Shown in pieces: positions 27,051 through 37,456 of a stretch of 64,000 nucleotides of DNA. The DNA comes from an uncultured Methanolobus sp. (GTDB taxonomy: Archaea > Halobacteriota > Methanosarcinia > Methanosarcinales > Methanosarcinaceae). The translations under genes were made by a program, and so were the position numbers. The DNA is taken from assembly GCF_963665675.1 (NCBI RefSeq), contig NZ_OY762426.1, forward strand, positions 558,001 through 622,000, read 5' to 3'. The notes beneath the pieces were generated by a model, which worked only from the letters and a program-made list of their open reading frames with translations, made no database searches and was not told the origin of the DNA. The first letter of the stretch is position 1; every line of letters begins with the position of its first letter.

Positions 27051-29486
27051 TCATATTCTTATTTTTTCCTGGTCAGGACCACAAGTGAAACAAACACAAC
27101 TCCTGCAAGAGCAGTGAATCCAGGAGTGTCTGGCGTTTCTTCTTCCTCTACCGGCTCTTCAACTTCTCCAGTAACCGGGGACGAGGTTTGAACCTGCTCC
27201 AGAGTCTCACCCATCTCATCACCAACAACATTGAAAACAGAGAATCCAGGAGTTTCAGCATAGAAATGGATGTACTCACCTTCTTCTCTTTCCTGATATG
27301 TTGGCAGATCGCCCCATTGACCATCATTATATCTGGTCATGCGAATAGTTGAAACATCGATGTTGTTCTCTTCAATCCACTGTTTGCTAACCTTGAAGCG
27401 TATCTGGATGTTATCGGCACTACCGGAAGATGAAGAGATAGTTCCTTCACTTCCAACATCAATGCTCATCATCTGGTAAGACCTACCTGATGGAGATGGA
27501 ACTCCTTCCGGATTACTGGAAAGGACCTGTACTTTGGCAACAACAAGACCCTTGTCATCCTTTGCGTCAAAACTTACACCAAGAACCGGAGTTCCACTGT
27601 CTGAGAAGTCATAGTTCATTTCAGAACCAGCAGTGATACGCTTTACTAAAGATGCAGACTGAGATACGATTTCAGGGTTCTGACTCTGACTGACTGATGC
27701 ACGGGTTCCGGAACTGCTTCTGGTAGTAGTAGTTGTGGTAGCTGCTGTATCCGAATCTTTGAAAAGGGCAAATGTACCGAATTCAGTAAGGTTGACTGTT
27801 ACAGTATTGCTGCTTGTATCAACGGTCGCATTCAGTTCATCCCATTCCGTTCCGTTGAGCTTGTACAGAGCCAGAGTAGCTTCCTTAGAGGAAGTCATTC
27901 CGCTATCGGAATAGAAGAGACTCATATTCATGCTGTCCAGTGCGGAAACAATGGAAATGTAACCATTGACATTGGTCTTATCGGCAAATTCATTGACATT
28001 TGTCTCTGTCCTCAATATTTCCACAGTTGAGCTGTTAGAAGTAAAGTCAATTTCTGCCAGATCATCACCAAGGATCAGCGGGTTTACTGAAGAATTTTCA
28101 GATGAACTCAGATAGAGATCATAATAAGTATTGTTATCTGCCTGATTATCAATGAAGCTAGTAGCTGGACAATCATAGAGATAATAACCAACACCAGATA
28201 CACCGAGACCGTTTATCGAAATCTCATCCATAGAAATCTCATCGGGTATTAATGAAACGGCGTTATTGCTAGCAATATTCTCCATGAAAGTACAATTTTC
28301 AGATGTTCTTGCAGAAATGCCATATACATTATTGTTAGCAGTATTGCCTGTCAGGTTACAATTGTCAGAATAATACAGATAGATACCATATTCATCGTTT
28401 CTGTTGAACGTACTATCTGTCAGAACATTATTTAATGACTTATCTAGATAAAGTCCTGTGTCAGTATTATTACTTGCAGTATCACCTGTCAGAGCATTGT
28501 TGTCCGAACTGTCAAAGTAAATACCATAATCATTACCACTGACATCGTTATTCATCAGTGTATTGTTATCTGAATAATAGAGATAATATCCATACTCACA
28601 GTCGGATGCTGTAATGCCATCTATTGTTGAGTTACTTGTGTAAGCAAACAGAACACCGTATTCATTATTCACGAAATCGATGTCCTCCACAGTGACATTA
28701 CTACAGTTTATGGCATACACAGTACCTGCATCATCAGGGAAAGTTGAATCCGAGATGTTAATCCAGTAGTAGATAGGTTTGCTGTCAACAAGGTTGCTGG
28801 CGTCGATGTCGTTGTAATAATCTTCCAGATTACCAGCCCACACACCGAAATTATAGTCGTTCAGGGACATTATATTGTTTGTCAACGTGCTTCCTTGTGA
28901 ATCTTGTATCCATATACCCCAATCATTGTGACTTGCAGTATTGTTTGACATGGTGGTATTAAAGCAATAATACATTTCAAAACCTGACTCGTAGTTGTAG
29001 GAGAATGTATTGTTAGTAAGGATAGTATTGTTTGAGTACTCTAATCGAATACCAGCAAAATCTTCACTATAACTGGCATTATTACCTGTCAGGGTACAGT
29101 TGTCTGAAGTATCAATGTAAATTCCACCATACTCATCTTCAGTATAACAAGCATCATTGCCTGTAAGTGTGCAGTAATAGGAATCTTCAACATGAATACC
29201 ACTGTCATAATTTCCGTTAGCAGTATTATCTGTCAAAGTACAATAAGAGGAGCTGTAAACATAAATTCCTTCATCATCTTCACTATAACTGGCATTGTTA
29301 CCTGTAAGAGTACAGTTATTTGAGTAGTAGAGGTAAATGCCGGTATCAGCATTATCAATAGCAGTGTTGTTTGTCAGAGTACAGTAATATGAGTCTTCAA
29401 GGTAAATACCTTCATCATTATCAATAGCAGTGTTGTTTGTCAGAGTACAGTTATTTGAGCTATCAATGTAAATACCTTCATCATAA

Positions 29487-31108
29487 GTAACTATTCAGCC
29501 TATCTCATTTCCACCAGGCTGCTTTCTCTATTTACGCTCAATTCTGCAATAAATAAACAAGTGGATTCCCATTGAATATTTCACTAATCGAGTCTATAAC
29601 CGATAGAGATTTCTTGTTCACAGTAGAAACGTATCCTCTAATGCGGCAGAAATTTCTAGCCCCTTGTTCACTACGGAAAGTACCTGATATCTTCTGCTGT
29701 ACCTTCGTCATTCTGATATCTCTTTCCGCCTGATTGTTATCAAACGAAACGTCCGGGTCGTACATAAACCGCAAGATATCCTCCTTAAACCTCATGAACC
29801 GATCCAGCAGGTTCTTTGCTGCAGTTTGCTTCTTACGTCCTCGTTTTTTAGACTGCACATCTGATTCCGGATCAGGAGGAATTTCGTTCATTCCATAACA
29901 GGTAATGTGATCATAATCCTCACTGAACTTTTGAATTAGTTCAGTATCTAAAAGACCATTATCTACCTGGTGTTTGATGCACACCAACAGATCACTCATT
30001 AGCTTTGGCCACTCTTGATCACTGTTTTCAGCAACTCCGGTTAACTCTCTTAACAGATGTGCATTACATAATGAATGCTGGCAATCATATTTGTAGTACG
30101 GTTTCCAGAAATCATGTGTTGCAACACCAGTATAACCTGGCAGGATACCCATGGAGTCCATTGCTTGCGACCCTCTTTTTTTATGTACAAAATAATATGT
30201 GAGGTTCTTAGTACCTGCTACATGAAGCCAATTACGGGATGCGTTTATTCTTAAACCTGTTTCATCCAGGTTGATAGCATGAGATTGCTTCAGGAGATAT
30301 CTCACTCCGCTTTCAAATGCTTCAAGTTTATCATAGCAATTGCGTTCGATGTTCACTATTGTAGCAGGACTGATCCTGCATCCTAAAATATCAGAGAACA
30401 ATTTGACAACACGCTGATAGGGAAGTAGCTGGTTAGTGTGCAAATAAACTGCAAAGGACCTAACTCGATGACCATATTGAGTTGGCTGAGTTACACCATC
30501 CGGAAAAACTGCTTTGTTCATATGAGAACATTCAGGACATTTTTTTATCTCACAGCGATGTTCAATGCACTTGATGGTTATTAGAGGAATGTCAAAGACC
30601 TGTCTTCTTTCATAATCAGGGGACACAGAAACTAACGATCCCCCACACTTGATGCATTTGTCTATATGATGAACAACAAGTTCATCCGGTTCATCATTCA
30701 TTCTCAGTGTAGTACCTGGATGACCATTTTGTCCACCAGCAGATCGATCACTCTTTTTTCTCTGAGTTTTAACCTTCGGCTTTTTCCGTGCATAAGAATC
30801 AGTGGAAGGTGGTTTGCTACTATTGCAACTATTCTTATCAAGCATTTCTTCCAGATGCTTGACACGTTCTTCAAGCTGTGCAATTTGGAGAGCTTGTTGT
30901 TCGATGATCAGATTTTGTTGTTCAATGATTCCAAGTAACCGAGTTACAAGTTCTATTACTGCTTCTGGACCAGCTTCATAAACCGCAAGTATTTCTTCTC
31001 GTTCCATTCGAATCCCCTCAGATCAACAGAACTTTTATTATCAAAGTTAGAATGAAGTCATAGTATATTGATTTTTGCTTTATTGGAGAAGGAGGGCTGA
31101 ATAGTTAC
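29487..31108 (-). mobile_element. IS66-like insertion sequence (1622 bp)
   Basis: The ends are GTAACTATTCAGCC and GGCTGAATAGTTAC, a perfect 14-bp inverted repeat starting with the GTAA typical of IS66. The flanking 8-bp direct repeats CATCATAA lie at 29479-29486 and 31109-31116. It carries only the large transposase gene, without the small accessory tnpA/tnpB genes of bacterial IS66. Its ends match those of the miniature element at 4072-4262. Confidence 0.92.
29538..31007 (-). CDS. IS66-family transposase
   Basis: A 489-residue transposase. An N-terminal coiled coil (about residues 22-58, EQQNLIIEQQALQIAQLEER) is followed by the NSCNSSKPPSTD motif. A zinc-binding segment (CIKCGG ... CPECSH) and the DDE domain (AINLDETGLRI, ATHDFWKPYYKYDC) come next. 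The C-terminal DNNQAERDIRMTKVQQKISG is a hallmark of IS66 transposases. The ATG has GAGGGGAT upstream. The gene appears intact and could act on related ends elsewhere. Confidence 0.92.
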   Translation of the reverse strand: MEREEILAVYEAGPEAVIELVTRLLGIIEQQNLIIEQQALQIAQLEERVKHLEEMLDKNSCNSSKPPSTDSYARKKPKVKTQRKKSDRSAGGQNGHPGTTLRMNDEPDELVVHHIDKCIKCGGSLVSVSPDYERRQVFDIPLITIKCIEHRCEIKKCPECSHMNKAVFPDGVTQPTQYGHRVRSFAVYLHTNQLLPYQRVVKLFSDILGCRISPATIVNIERNCYDKLEAFESGVRYLLKQSHAINLDETGLRINASRNWLHVAGTKNLTYYFVHKKRGSQAMDSMGILPGYTGVATHDFWKPYYKYDCQHSLCNAHLLRELTGVAENSDQEWPKLMSDLLVCIKHQVDNGLLDTELIQKFSEDYDHITCYGMNEIPPDPESDVQSKKRGRKKQTAAKNLLDRFMRFKEDILRFMYDPDVSFDNNQAERDIRMTKVQQKISGTFRSEQGARNFCRIRGYVSTVNKKSLSVIDSISEIFNGNPLVYLLQN

Positions 31109-31119
31109 CATCATAATTG

Positions 31120-31870
31120 CTCAAAGCAATATTATCTGTCAGAGTACAATTATTTGAGCTATCAATGTAAATACCATAATAGTCATCAGAATAACTGGCA
31201 TTATTGCCTGTCAGAGTACAGTAATATGAGTCTTCAAGGTAAATATTACCATATTCATAATCAGTATAACAAGCATCATTGCCTGTAAGTGTGCAGTAAT
31301 AGGAATCTTCAACATAAATACCACTGTAATAATTTCCGTTAGCAGTATTATCTGTCAAAGTACAATTATTTGAGCTATCAATGTGAATTCCTTCATCATC
31401 AGACTGATCACTGGCAATATTACCGCTCAATATGCAGTTATCTGAGTAGTAGAGGTAAATGCCGGTATCATCATTATCAATAGCAGTGTTGTTTGTCAGA
31501 GTACAGTTATCTGAGCTATCAATGTAAATACCTTCATCATAATTGCTCAAAGCAATATTATCTGTCAGAGTACAATTATCAGAATCATAAACGTAAATAC
31601 CATAATAGTCATCAGAATAACTGGCATTATTGCCTGTCAGAGTACAGTAATATGAGTCTTCAAGGTAAATATTACCATATTCATCATCAGCATAAAAGGC
31701 AATATTATCTGTCAGAGTACAGTAATAGGAATCTTCAACATAAATACCACTATAATCACAATCTATAGCGATATTATCTGTCAGTGTGCAGTAATAGGAA
31801 TCTTCAACATAAATACCATAATCACCACTTAAACTAACATTACTATCTGTCAATGTAGAGTTATTGGAGT
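31120..31870. repeat. Tandem direct repeats within beta-helix gene
   Basis: Units of about 66-75 bases repeat with high nucleotide identity, for example GTCAGAGTACAGT, ATCAATGTAAATACC and TCTTCAACATAAATACC. Similar units continue at 29090-29486 on the far side of the IS. They encode successive beta-helix rungs. Near-identity at the DNA level implies recent duplication or conversion. Confidence 0.7.
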
Positions 31871-32958
31871 TATCAAAATGCGCAGCATCGCCTGAATCTA
31901 TAGCAGTGATATTTGTGAAAGTACAGTTATTGGAATAATAAATGTCAATACCATCACCATTCATGCTGAAATTACTATCAGTAATTGTATTATTGGATGA
32001 ATAATCAAAGTCCACAGCATCCCCACAATCAGATATTATAACATTCTCTATTGATGAGTCGGTGGTATTTCTGAAATAGATACCATATATTTCATTTGAA
32101 ATTTCAGCATCCTGAATGATAATATTAGTACAATTTATGGCATACACAACTCCTGCATTTGAAGGAATTGTTGCATCTGAAATATTCAGCCAGTAGTAGA
32201 TAGGTTTTCCATCTACAAGGTTGCTGGTATCAATGTCATGTAAATAATCAGTTACTGAACTACCATACAATCCAAAATTATAGTAATTCAGCAGCATCGT
32301 GTTGTTAGTTAAAGTATTACCAGTTGAGTCCTCAATCTCAATTCCGTATCCATTACTATTACTGATAGTATTGTTAGTTATTATCGTATTGTTAGAATCA
32401 GTTCTTGCCCGAATACCATAATAATTTCCTGTTATTGTGTTATTTGAAATAGTACAATCAGATGAACCTATATACAAATAAACTCCTGACCTGTATGATG
32501 TAGCACCTGTAATATTAAATCCGCTTATAGTGACATTGTCACCACTTACAGAAAATACCTCATCAGATGCTGAATTGGCAACTACTGTCGTGCTTGCAGA
32601 CCCGTTCTGGGAACGAATAATTATGTTATTTTTATAAATATCCACGTTCTCTGTGTATGTACCATCACCCACAGTAATTGTGTCACCAGAACTTGCGGCT
32701 GCAACTCCCATGGTGATAGTAGTATAAGTCTCACCTGAACCTACCATTATTTCTGCTGCTGAAGCTGTACCTGTGCATAATAGTAACATGCACACAAACA
32801 TTGTTGATAAAACGTACCCTCTATCCGAAATCATCCGATACACATCCTTTAATATACCAATTACCTCTCAAATAATCAAAATATATTTAACAGCAAAGGT
32901 ACACACTACTAATATATATAATTTAGGAAATATATCAATTGGTGAATAGATCTACATT

Positions 32959-33783
32959 CATGAAAATTCAGTCTGGATAATTCTAGCTCATTATGTTGAA
33001 AAAGCAAGAGCAAAGATGGATCTGTCTGAACTTGATACTATCGGAGTAGATGAAATCTCTGTCAAAAAAGGTCACAGCTATGTGACCTTGCTCTATGACC
33101 TAAATCAATCAAGAGTAATTCATTTTGAAAATGGGAAGAAAAGAAGTGTTTTCAAGAACTTCAGGGAAGTTCTTTCCAGGAAAACAGACCCTGATAATAT
33201 CAAGTATATTTCAATGGATATGTATCCTGCTTTCAAAGGTGGAGCAAGAGAATATTTCCCGAATGCTAAGATTGTTTATGATAAGTTTCATATTGTCAAA
33301 ATGATGAACGATGCAATTGATAAGGTTCGAAGAAAGGAATATCAAACAAATAAGGAACTGGGTAAAACGAGATTTATGTGGTTGAAAAATCCTGAAAATC
33401 TATCGGATCGGGAAATAGCTAAGATACGATCGATTAAAGATCTGGATACTGAAACGGCGAAAGCTTACAGATTTAAGCTTGGACTTCAACGTTTGTGGGA
33501 TATAGAAAATGTAGAAGTAGCAAGGGAATACCTCGACAAATGGCATTATTGGGGAACACATAGCAACATCAAGGAAATTATCACATTGGCTAAGATGATA
33601 AAAAGAAATTCTCATGGGATATTGGAATCAATTAAACAAGGTATCAGTAATGGTGTTGTTGAAGGATTGAACAACAAGATCAAGACTGCTTTTAAGAGAT
33701 CATATGGATTAAAGACGGAGAAGTGTAGGGATGCAATGATATTCTTGATGGCAGGTAAACTTCGTTTACCCACACGGTGTTAA
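32959..33783 (+). pseudogene. ISL3-type transposase, N-terminally truncated
   Basis: About 275 codons match the C-terminal two thirds of ISL3-family transposases: TIGVDEISVKKGHSYVTLLYD, YISMDMYPAFKGGAREYFPNAKIVYDKFHI and ISNGVVEGLNNKIKTAFKRSYG. The frame is open upstream of the ATG at 33016 to about 32959 (SVWIILAHYVEKA), after a stop in the same frame. The N-terminal zinc-finger and helix regions are absent. It is therefore a remnant and probably inactive. Confidence 0.82.
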
Positions 33784-33798
33784 GGAGATCCACTTTTT

Positions 33799-34587
33799 TT
33801 ATTCATTATTGAGTCCCCTTTTCTTTAAACAGAAAAAAGCAATTATTAAAAAGAAAAGGCTATAAATAAATTTCAATCCCGGAGATTGTCGTTTGTCATT
33901 TACATTATCGTCCGCTGGAATAGTAGGTGGGGCAGAGAAGCATACAAATTCCACGATATCTTCACTCGCTATTGGAGTAATGTTGCTTTCTTCAGTGACA
34001 ATGCCATACACTATAGATTTGCCATTATAAAAATCAGGGTCATTTGACGAATATTTTTGCACAAGACTTTCTGCTTCTTGAGAGGTAACATCTTCATAAA
34101 AACGAATTTCAAGTTCTGCCTGTCCATCTTCTGTCCTTGACCAATCAGGTACGTTCAAACCTTCATATTTGTTTTCCACCGGAAGCTCACCCATCCAGCG
34201 AAGACCTGCATCATTTGGCAGGTCAGCAGCAGTATAATCAGCTGGCATTGAAACAATATATGAATAAGTACCTGCTCCCAAAACAAACTGCACTCCATAT
34301 TCCTCGAATAATTCCCTTTGTTCCTCATTAGGATTTGCATAGAACTGAAGCAGTACGTGTTTCCTTTCAGTTTGATTTTCCAGAGTGTCACTTGCGGTCA
34401 TGACACTGATCTGTCCAGTGCCATCAAGGTTTGCACCAAACTCCATTGGTTCCGGGGTGTAAACCTCGCCGCCATAATTATCGAAAGTGTATTTATCAGA
34501 ATCGTTCGTTTGGTCTGCACTTGCAATTAGAGTGCACGAGACCAAAATTAAGAAAGTTATCACTAGTTGTGTTGACTTTGTTATCAT
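33799..34587 (-). CDS. Membrane-anchored protein resembling a secreted-protease propeptide
   Basis: A 262-residue protein with a signal peptide (LVITFLILVSCTLIASA). The extracellular domain has KHVLLQFYANPNEEQRELFEEYGVQF and YIVSMPADYTAADL, features I associate with the N-terminal region of secreted subtilisin-like proteases in methanogens; this is inferred, not searched. It ends in SPGLKFIYSLFFLIIAFFCLKKRG, one membrane segment resembling a degenerate PGF-CTERM. No catalytic domain is present. It could be a stand-alone inhibitor or surface protein. The function is unknown. Confidence 0.6.
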   Translation of the reverse strand: MITKSTQLVITFLILVSCTLIASADQTNDSDKYTFDNYGGEVYTPEPMEFGANLDGTGQISVMTASDTLENQTERKHVLLQFYANPNEEQRELFEEYGVQFVLGAGTYSYIVSMPADYTAADLPNDAGLRWMGELPVENKYEGLNVPDWSRTEDGQAELEIRFYEDVTSQEAESLVQKYSSNDPDFYNGKSIVYGIVTEESNITPIASEDIVEFVCFSAPPTIPADDNVNDKRQSPGLKFIYSLFFLIIAFFCLKKRGLNNE

Positions 34588-34885
34588 GTTACCACCAAGA
34601 TACCTAAACCAAATTATTACTATTTTTTCAGCTATTTTCTATTTTATCGATGACTTTGCAAATATCTTATGTTTTTTAGTACATAAATACTTATTTATTT
34701 AATTTATAGAGAATAATATTGTGCAAATAGAATAAAAAATGTAATGCAAGAAAAAGAATAAAGGGAACATAGAACAAAGATGCTTTATCCCTATCAACTA
34801 TTTATGTAAGAACATTTGTATTCTTATTCCAGTACCCTTGTTGAATAGACACTTATGTACTTTCACCCGCAACCTCTCAGCAGGA
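34588..34885. other. Divergent intergenic region
   Basis: About 300 AT-rich bases between the propeptide-like protein and the UPF0305 gene. TACTTATTTATTTAATTTATAG (34687-34708) is a possible TATA-rich promoter core. No RNA gene or open frame is recognised. Confidence 0.3.
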
Positions 34886-35380
34886 ATGAATACCTCAGAA
34901 CTCCTCCTTAACCTACAAAATGACAGCCGAAGCATCAGTAATGCAGACATCAGTCTTGCAAGAGCTTATGCCATGGAAACCGTGGAACATGTTCCAGAGC
35001 CTTACAAAACAATCTATTCTTCCGATTACTTTGTTTTTCTCTATGAGAGTTTCCTGGAAATCCAAAAATGCAGGTCGCATGAAATAGTAATACAGGAAAT
35101 AAATCCTGAAGACTATGAATCAGCTCTTTCCAGCATAAATGAGAAAAACGATACTGCTGACAGAAAGAAAGACGCAATGAACCGCTTCATTACTATTGTT
35201 CATATATACCTGACATTCATAGTCAAAAAACCACTGCATCCGGTAGGAATGGTGTTTCCCGGAGGTCTGAAAATAACTGAGGATGGCACATTTTATTATT
35301 GCCCGGTAAAGGATAAACAAACAGAAACCGGCATCTCATTTTGTGAGTTCTGTATCTGTAAGGATAGTGAAGAACATTAA
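34886..35380 (+). CDS. UPF0305 (DUF2115) family protein
   Basis: A protein of about 164 residues belonging to the archaeal UPF0305/DUF2115 family, judged from MNTSELL, PEPYKTIYSSDYFVFLYESF, HPVGMVFPGGLKI and the cysteine-bearing end YCPVKDKQ ... SFCEFCICK. The ATG at 34886 is chosen because homology starts there; an upstream ATG at 34838 is in frame. The C-terminal cysteines may bind a metal. No function is established. It stands alone and is followed by a terminator hairpin. Confidence 0.8.
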   Translation: MNTSELLLNLQNDSRSISNADISLARAYAMETVEHVPEPYKTIYSSDYFVFLYESFLEIQKCRSHEIVIQEINPEDYESALSSINEKNDTADRKKDAMNRFITIVHIYLTFIVKKPLHPVGMVFPGGLKITEDGTFYYCPVKDKQTETGISFCEFCICKDSEEH

Positions 35381-35425
35381 AGAAGGGAAATGACAAATTG
35401 AATAACTTGAATAATCCCGAAGGGT

Positions 35426-35445
35426 CCGGCGGAGCCGGCGTTTTC
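35426..35445 (+). terminator. GC-rich hairpin after UPF0305 gene
   Basis: CCGGC-GGA-GCCGG is followed by CGTTTTCCC, 45 bases past the stop. It matches the hairpin at 4445 in stem and tail. Confidence 0.55.
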
Positions 35446-35616
35446 CCATCAGAATATACAAAATAATATGCAAATATCTTGTACTTTCTTCCTGAACTTT
35501 TGTATGTTATCTATTGAACCCATATTAAAACTATAAATACTATCTCTCAGAATGTTATTATGGGGATATGAATGGAATTCCTTCGGGATTCAGCTTACCA
35601 GAATGATAAGTTCTGA

Positions 35617-35859
35617 GCTATAAAAAGTAACATTCCAGTCAACAGCAGGAATGAAAAACACAGAAAAAGAGGAAGACCTACAGGATTCGAGTATGAATCA
35701 TATCATAAAAGAGGAACGATAGGACGATTCTTTGCATGGTTAAAGATGGGATTCAGAAAAATATCAAGCAGGTATGAAAGACTGAATATTGCTTTCAAAG
35801 GACTACTGGATATTGTATGCTTCTTGTTATGCTGGAAAAAGATAGGAGCAAGGTTTTGA
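35617..35859 (+). pseudogene. IS5-type transposase C-terminal remnant
   Basis: In the frame ending at the TGA at 35857-35859, about 80 codons read KSNIPVNSRNEKHRKRGRPTG-like sequence and then TIGRFFAWLKMGFRKISSRYERLNIAFKGL, matching the end of IS5-group transposases of methanogens. A stop occurs just upstream in the same frame (35614) and no start is present. Sequence just before it appears related in another frame, consistent with decay. Confidence 0.7.
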
Positions 35860-35906
35860 AATAGGCTATATATAAGGGAATGAGTTGAGAAAGCAATCAA
35901 AAATTA

Positions 35907-36926
35907 TTACTCGATTGCAGGAAGTATATGTTTTTCAATCAGGTCCCATCTGTCACGAGGCCGTCTTATGATATGGGATGCAATTGCTATCACCATATCT
36001 TTTTCCGGGATACAACAAATCATATTGCCACCATCACCCATAGCTGCATAAGAAGAATTTCCGTCTGTTTGGCGTAACCACCACATATAACCGTATTTGT
36101 TTTTATTCATTGATGTTGATTCAGCAATCCATGCCTCAGGTACAATCTGTTTGCCATCCCAGAGACCGTTATTCAAATACAGATAACCGAAACGCGCCAT
36201 GTCACGGAGTGTTAATGTAAGACCCCAGCCGCCTGTGGAATTACCACTCGGATCGTGAACCCAGCCCTGTACCCGGCGACCAAATACAGCTTCCAGATCA
36301 TATGTCTGCATGTTGTTGTCAGGGATTTTTGCCATACCAATAGGCTGGAATAAGTTTTCATTGGCAAATTCGCGGGCACATTTCCCTGTTGTACTGGAGA
36401 TAACAGCAGAAAGCAGATGTGCCCCTGCGGTGGAATATTTGAATGTGCCAATTCTCCCGCCTTGTCCTAACAAATCAAGAGCATACGTGACCCAATCAGA
36501 TTGCCTCCGCATTCTGTCCAGAGGTTCATGCCAGTTCTTGAAAGGATATGGAGCTGTCATTGTGAGCAAGTGTCTTAGTGTAATTTTTTGTTTGCGTTTA
36601 TCGATGGGACCAACAGCATATTCCGGAAAAAAATCCACCACACGTTCATCCACACTTTCAATATATCCTTTTTGAATAGCAATGCCAACAAGAGCAGAAG
36701 TAATGCTTTTTGTCACGGATGCTACATTATATGTACTTGCATTGTTCTTGCGCCGGAAATAATTCTCATATACGACATACCCTTTACGCACAATAATGAT
36801 ACCATTCATGTTCCTGTAATGGGAATTTATTTCAGTACTAAGCGATAACAATTTCCCGGAATTCATTCCCACTATTTCCGGAGGTATAGCTTTCCACTGT
36901 TCAGTAGGCCAGTAATCCCTTCTCAC
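35907..36926 (-). CDS. Serine hydrolase, class C beta-lactamase/penicillin-binding-like
   Basis: A 339-residue protein with the catalytic S-x-x-K motif SVTK at residues 70-73 and a Tyr motif YST in FKYSTAGAHLLSA. The region QGWVHDPSGNSTGGWGLTLTLRDMARFG is typical of the 6-aminohexanoate-dimer hydrolase/EstB branch. No signal peptide is seen, so it is probably cytoplasmic. An amidase or esterase is more likely than a true beta-lactamase in an archaeon without peptidoglycan. It has no operon partners and sits beside a transposase remnant, so horizontal gain is possible. Confidence 0.82.
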   Translation of the reverse strand: MRRDYWPTEQWKAIPPEIVGMNSGKLLSLSTEINSHYRNMNGIIIVRKGYVVYENYFRRKNNASTYNVASVTKSITSALVGIAIQKGYIESVDERVVDFFPEYAVGPIDKRKQKITLRHLLTMTAPYPFKNWHEPLDRMRRQSDWVTYALDLLGQGGRIGTFKYSTAGAHLLSAVISSTTGKCAREFANENLFQPIGMAKIPDNNMQTYDLEAVFGRRVQGWVHDPSGNSTGGWGLTLTLRDMARFGYLYLNNGLWDGKQIVPEAWIAESTSMNKNKYGYMWWLRQTDGNSSYAAMGDGGNMICCIPEKDMVIAIASHIIRRPRDRWDLIEKHILPAIE

Positions 36927-37045
36927 AACAATTCCTCTCTGTTATAGATTTTTGATATTTCCTTTAACTCTTACGGAGGAAACTCTGCCAGTACATTGAC
37001 ATTTGCCCGTTAAGTCATAGCTTCGGGCCAGCAATAAAATTATCC

Positions 37046-37076
37046 AAAAAAGAAAAGAGCTGACCGGCAAAGCCGG
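37046..37076 (-). terminator. Terminator of the fpo operon
   Basis: CCGGC-AAA-GCCGG (37064-37076) forms the stem. On the minus strand it is followed by TCAGCTCTTTTCTTTTTT. It lies 17 bases past the fpoO stop. Confidence 0.7.
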
Positions 37077-37092
37077 CCTTTCATTTTAAAAT

Positions 37093-37455
37093 TTAATGGT
37101 GTTCGTGTTCGTCTTCAGCCTTCTGTTTTTCCCATGCCTCATGTGCTTCGTTGATTGAAGAAAGGCACTTTTTGCAGAGATGTACTGTGTCTGGGTCAGC
37201 ACCCTTTGAGAATGAAGGTCTGCTGATGTTCACATCGTACAACTGTGCGATTGCACCACAGAAATCACACACGCCGGCTGTTCCGCAGCTTGGTGATTCT
37301 GTTTGCATATCATGGGTTTTCTTTCCTGCATTAAGGCATCCTTCACAAAGCCCCTGCCACATTCCATGAGGATAGGACTCTGCATATTTTGGTTTGAATA
37401 CCCTTACAGGAACAACTGTTGGAATTCCGACTCCACAAAGATCGCAATCTGTCAT
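37093..37455 (-). CDS. fpoO: F420H2 dehydrogenase subunit FpoO
   Basis: A 120-residue soluble protein at the end of the fpo operon, where FpoO lies in Methanosarcina. It has paired cysteines CDLCG, CEGC, CDFCG and CKKC, suggesting two zinc ribbons or an iron-sulfur site, and a His-rich end EDEHEHH. FpoO has no counterpart in bacterial complex I. It begins one base after the fpoN stop. Its exact role in electron transfer to methanophenazine is not settled. Confidence 0.85.
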   Translation of the reverse strand: MTDCDLCGVGIPTVVPVRVFKPKYAESYPHGMWQGLCEGCLNAGKKTHDMQTESPSCGTAGVCDFCGAIAQLYDVNISRPSFSKGADPDTVHLCKKCLSSINEAHEAWEKQKAEDEHEHH

Positions 37456-37456
37456 A

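Larger units (their letters stand above)
27059..32843 (-). pseudogene. Large beta-helix (NosD-like) PGF-CTERM surface protein, interrupted by an IS66-like element
   Basis: The N-terminal piece (32843 to 31109) has a signal peptide ending TASAAE, then periplasmic copper-binding/NosD-type beta-helix repeats of about 22-24 residues (consensus like GIYVEDSYYCTLTDN). The C-terminal piece (29486 to 27059) continues the repeats. It then has a PGF-pre-PGF domain (AGSEMNYDFSDSGTPVLGV through FYAETPGFSVFNVVG) and the sorting signal TPGFTALAGVVFVSLVVLTRKK. Removing the element and one 8-bp duplication rejoins the frame exactly (SNYD-EGIYIDSS), giving a 1384-residue protein. There is no other disruption, so the insertion looks recent. 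Asn-rich repeats imply heavy N-glycosylation. Confidence 0.88.

Noticed and set aside
31120..31870. Regular repeats that could look like a CRISPR array
   Set aside because: The repeats are imperfect, run without distinct spacers and lie in one long coding frame of beta-helix rungs.
35907..36926. Antibiotic-resistance beta-lactamase
   Set aside because: The S-x-x-K fold is shared by esterases and amidases, no signal peptide is present, and archaea lack the peptidoglycan target.
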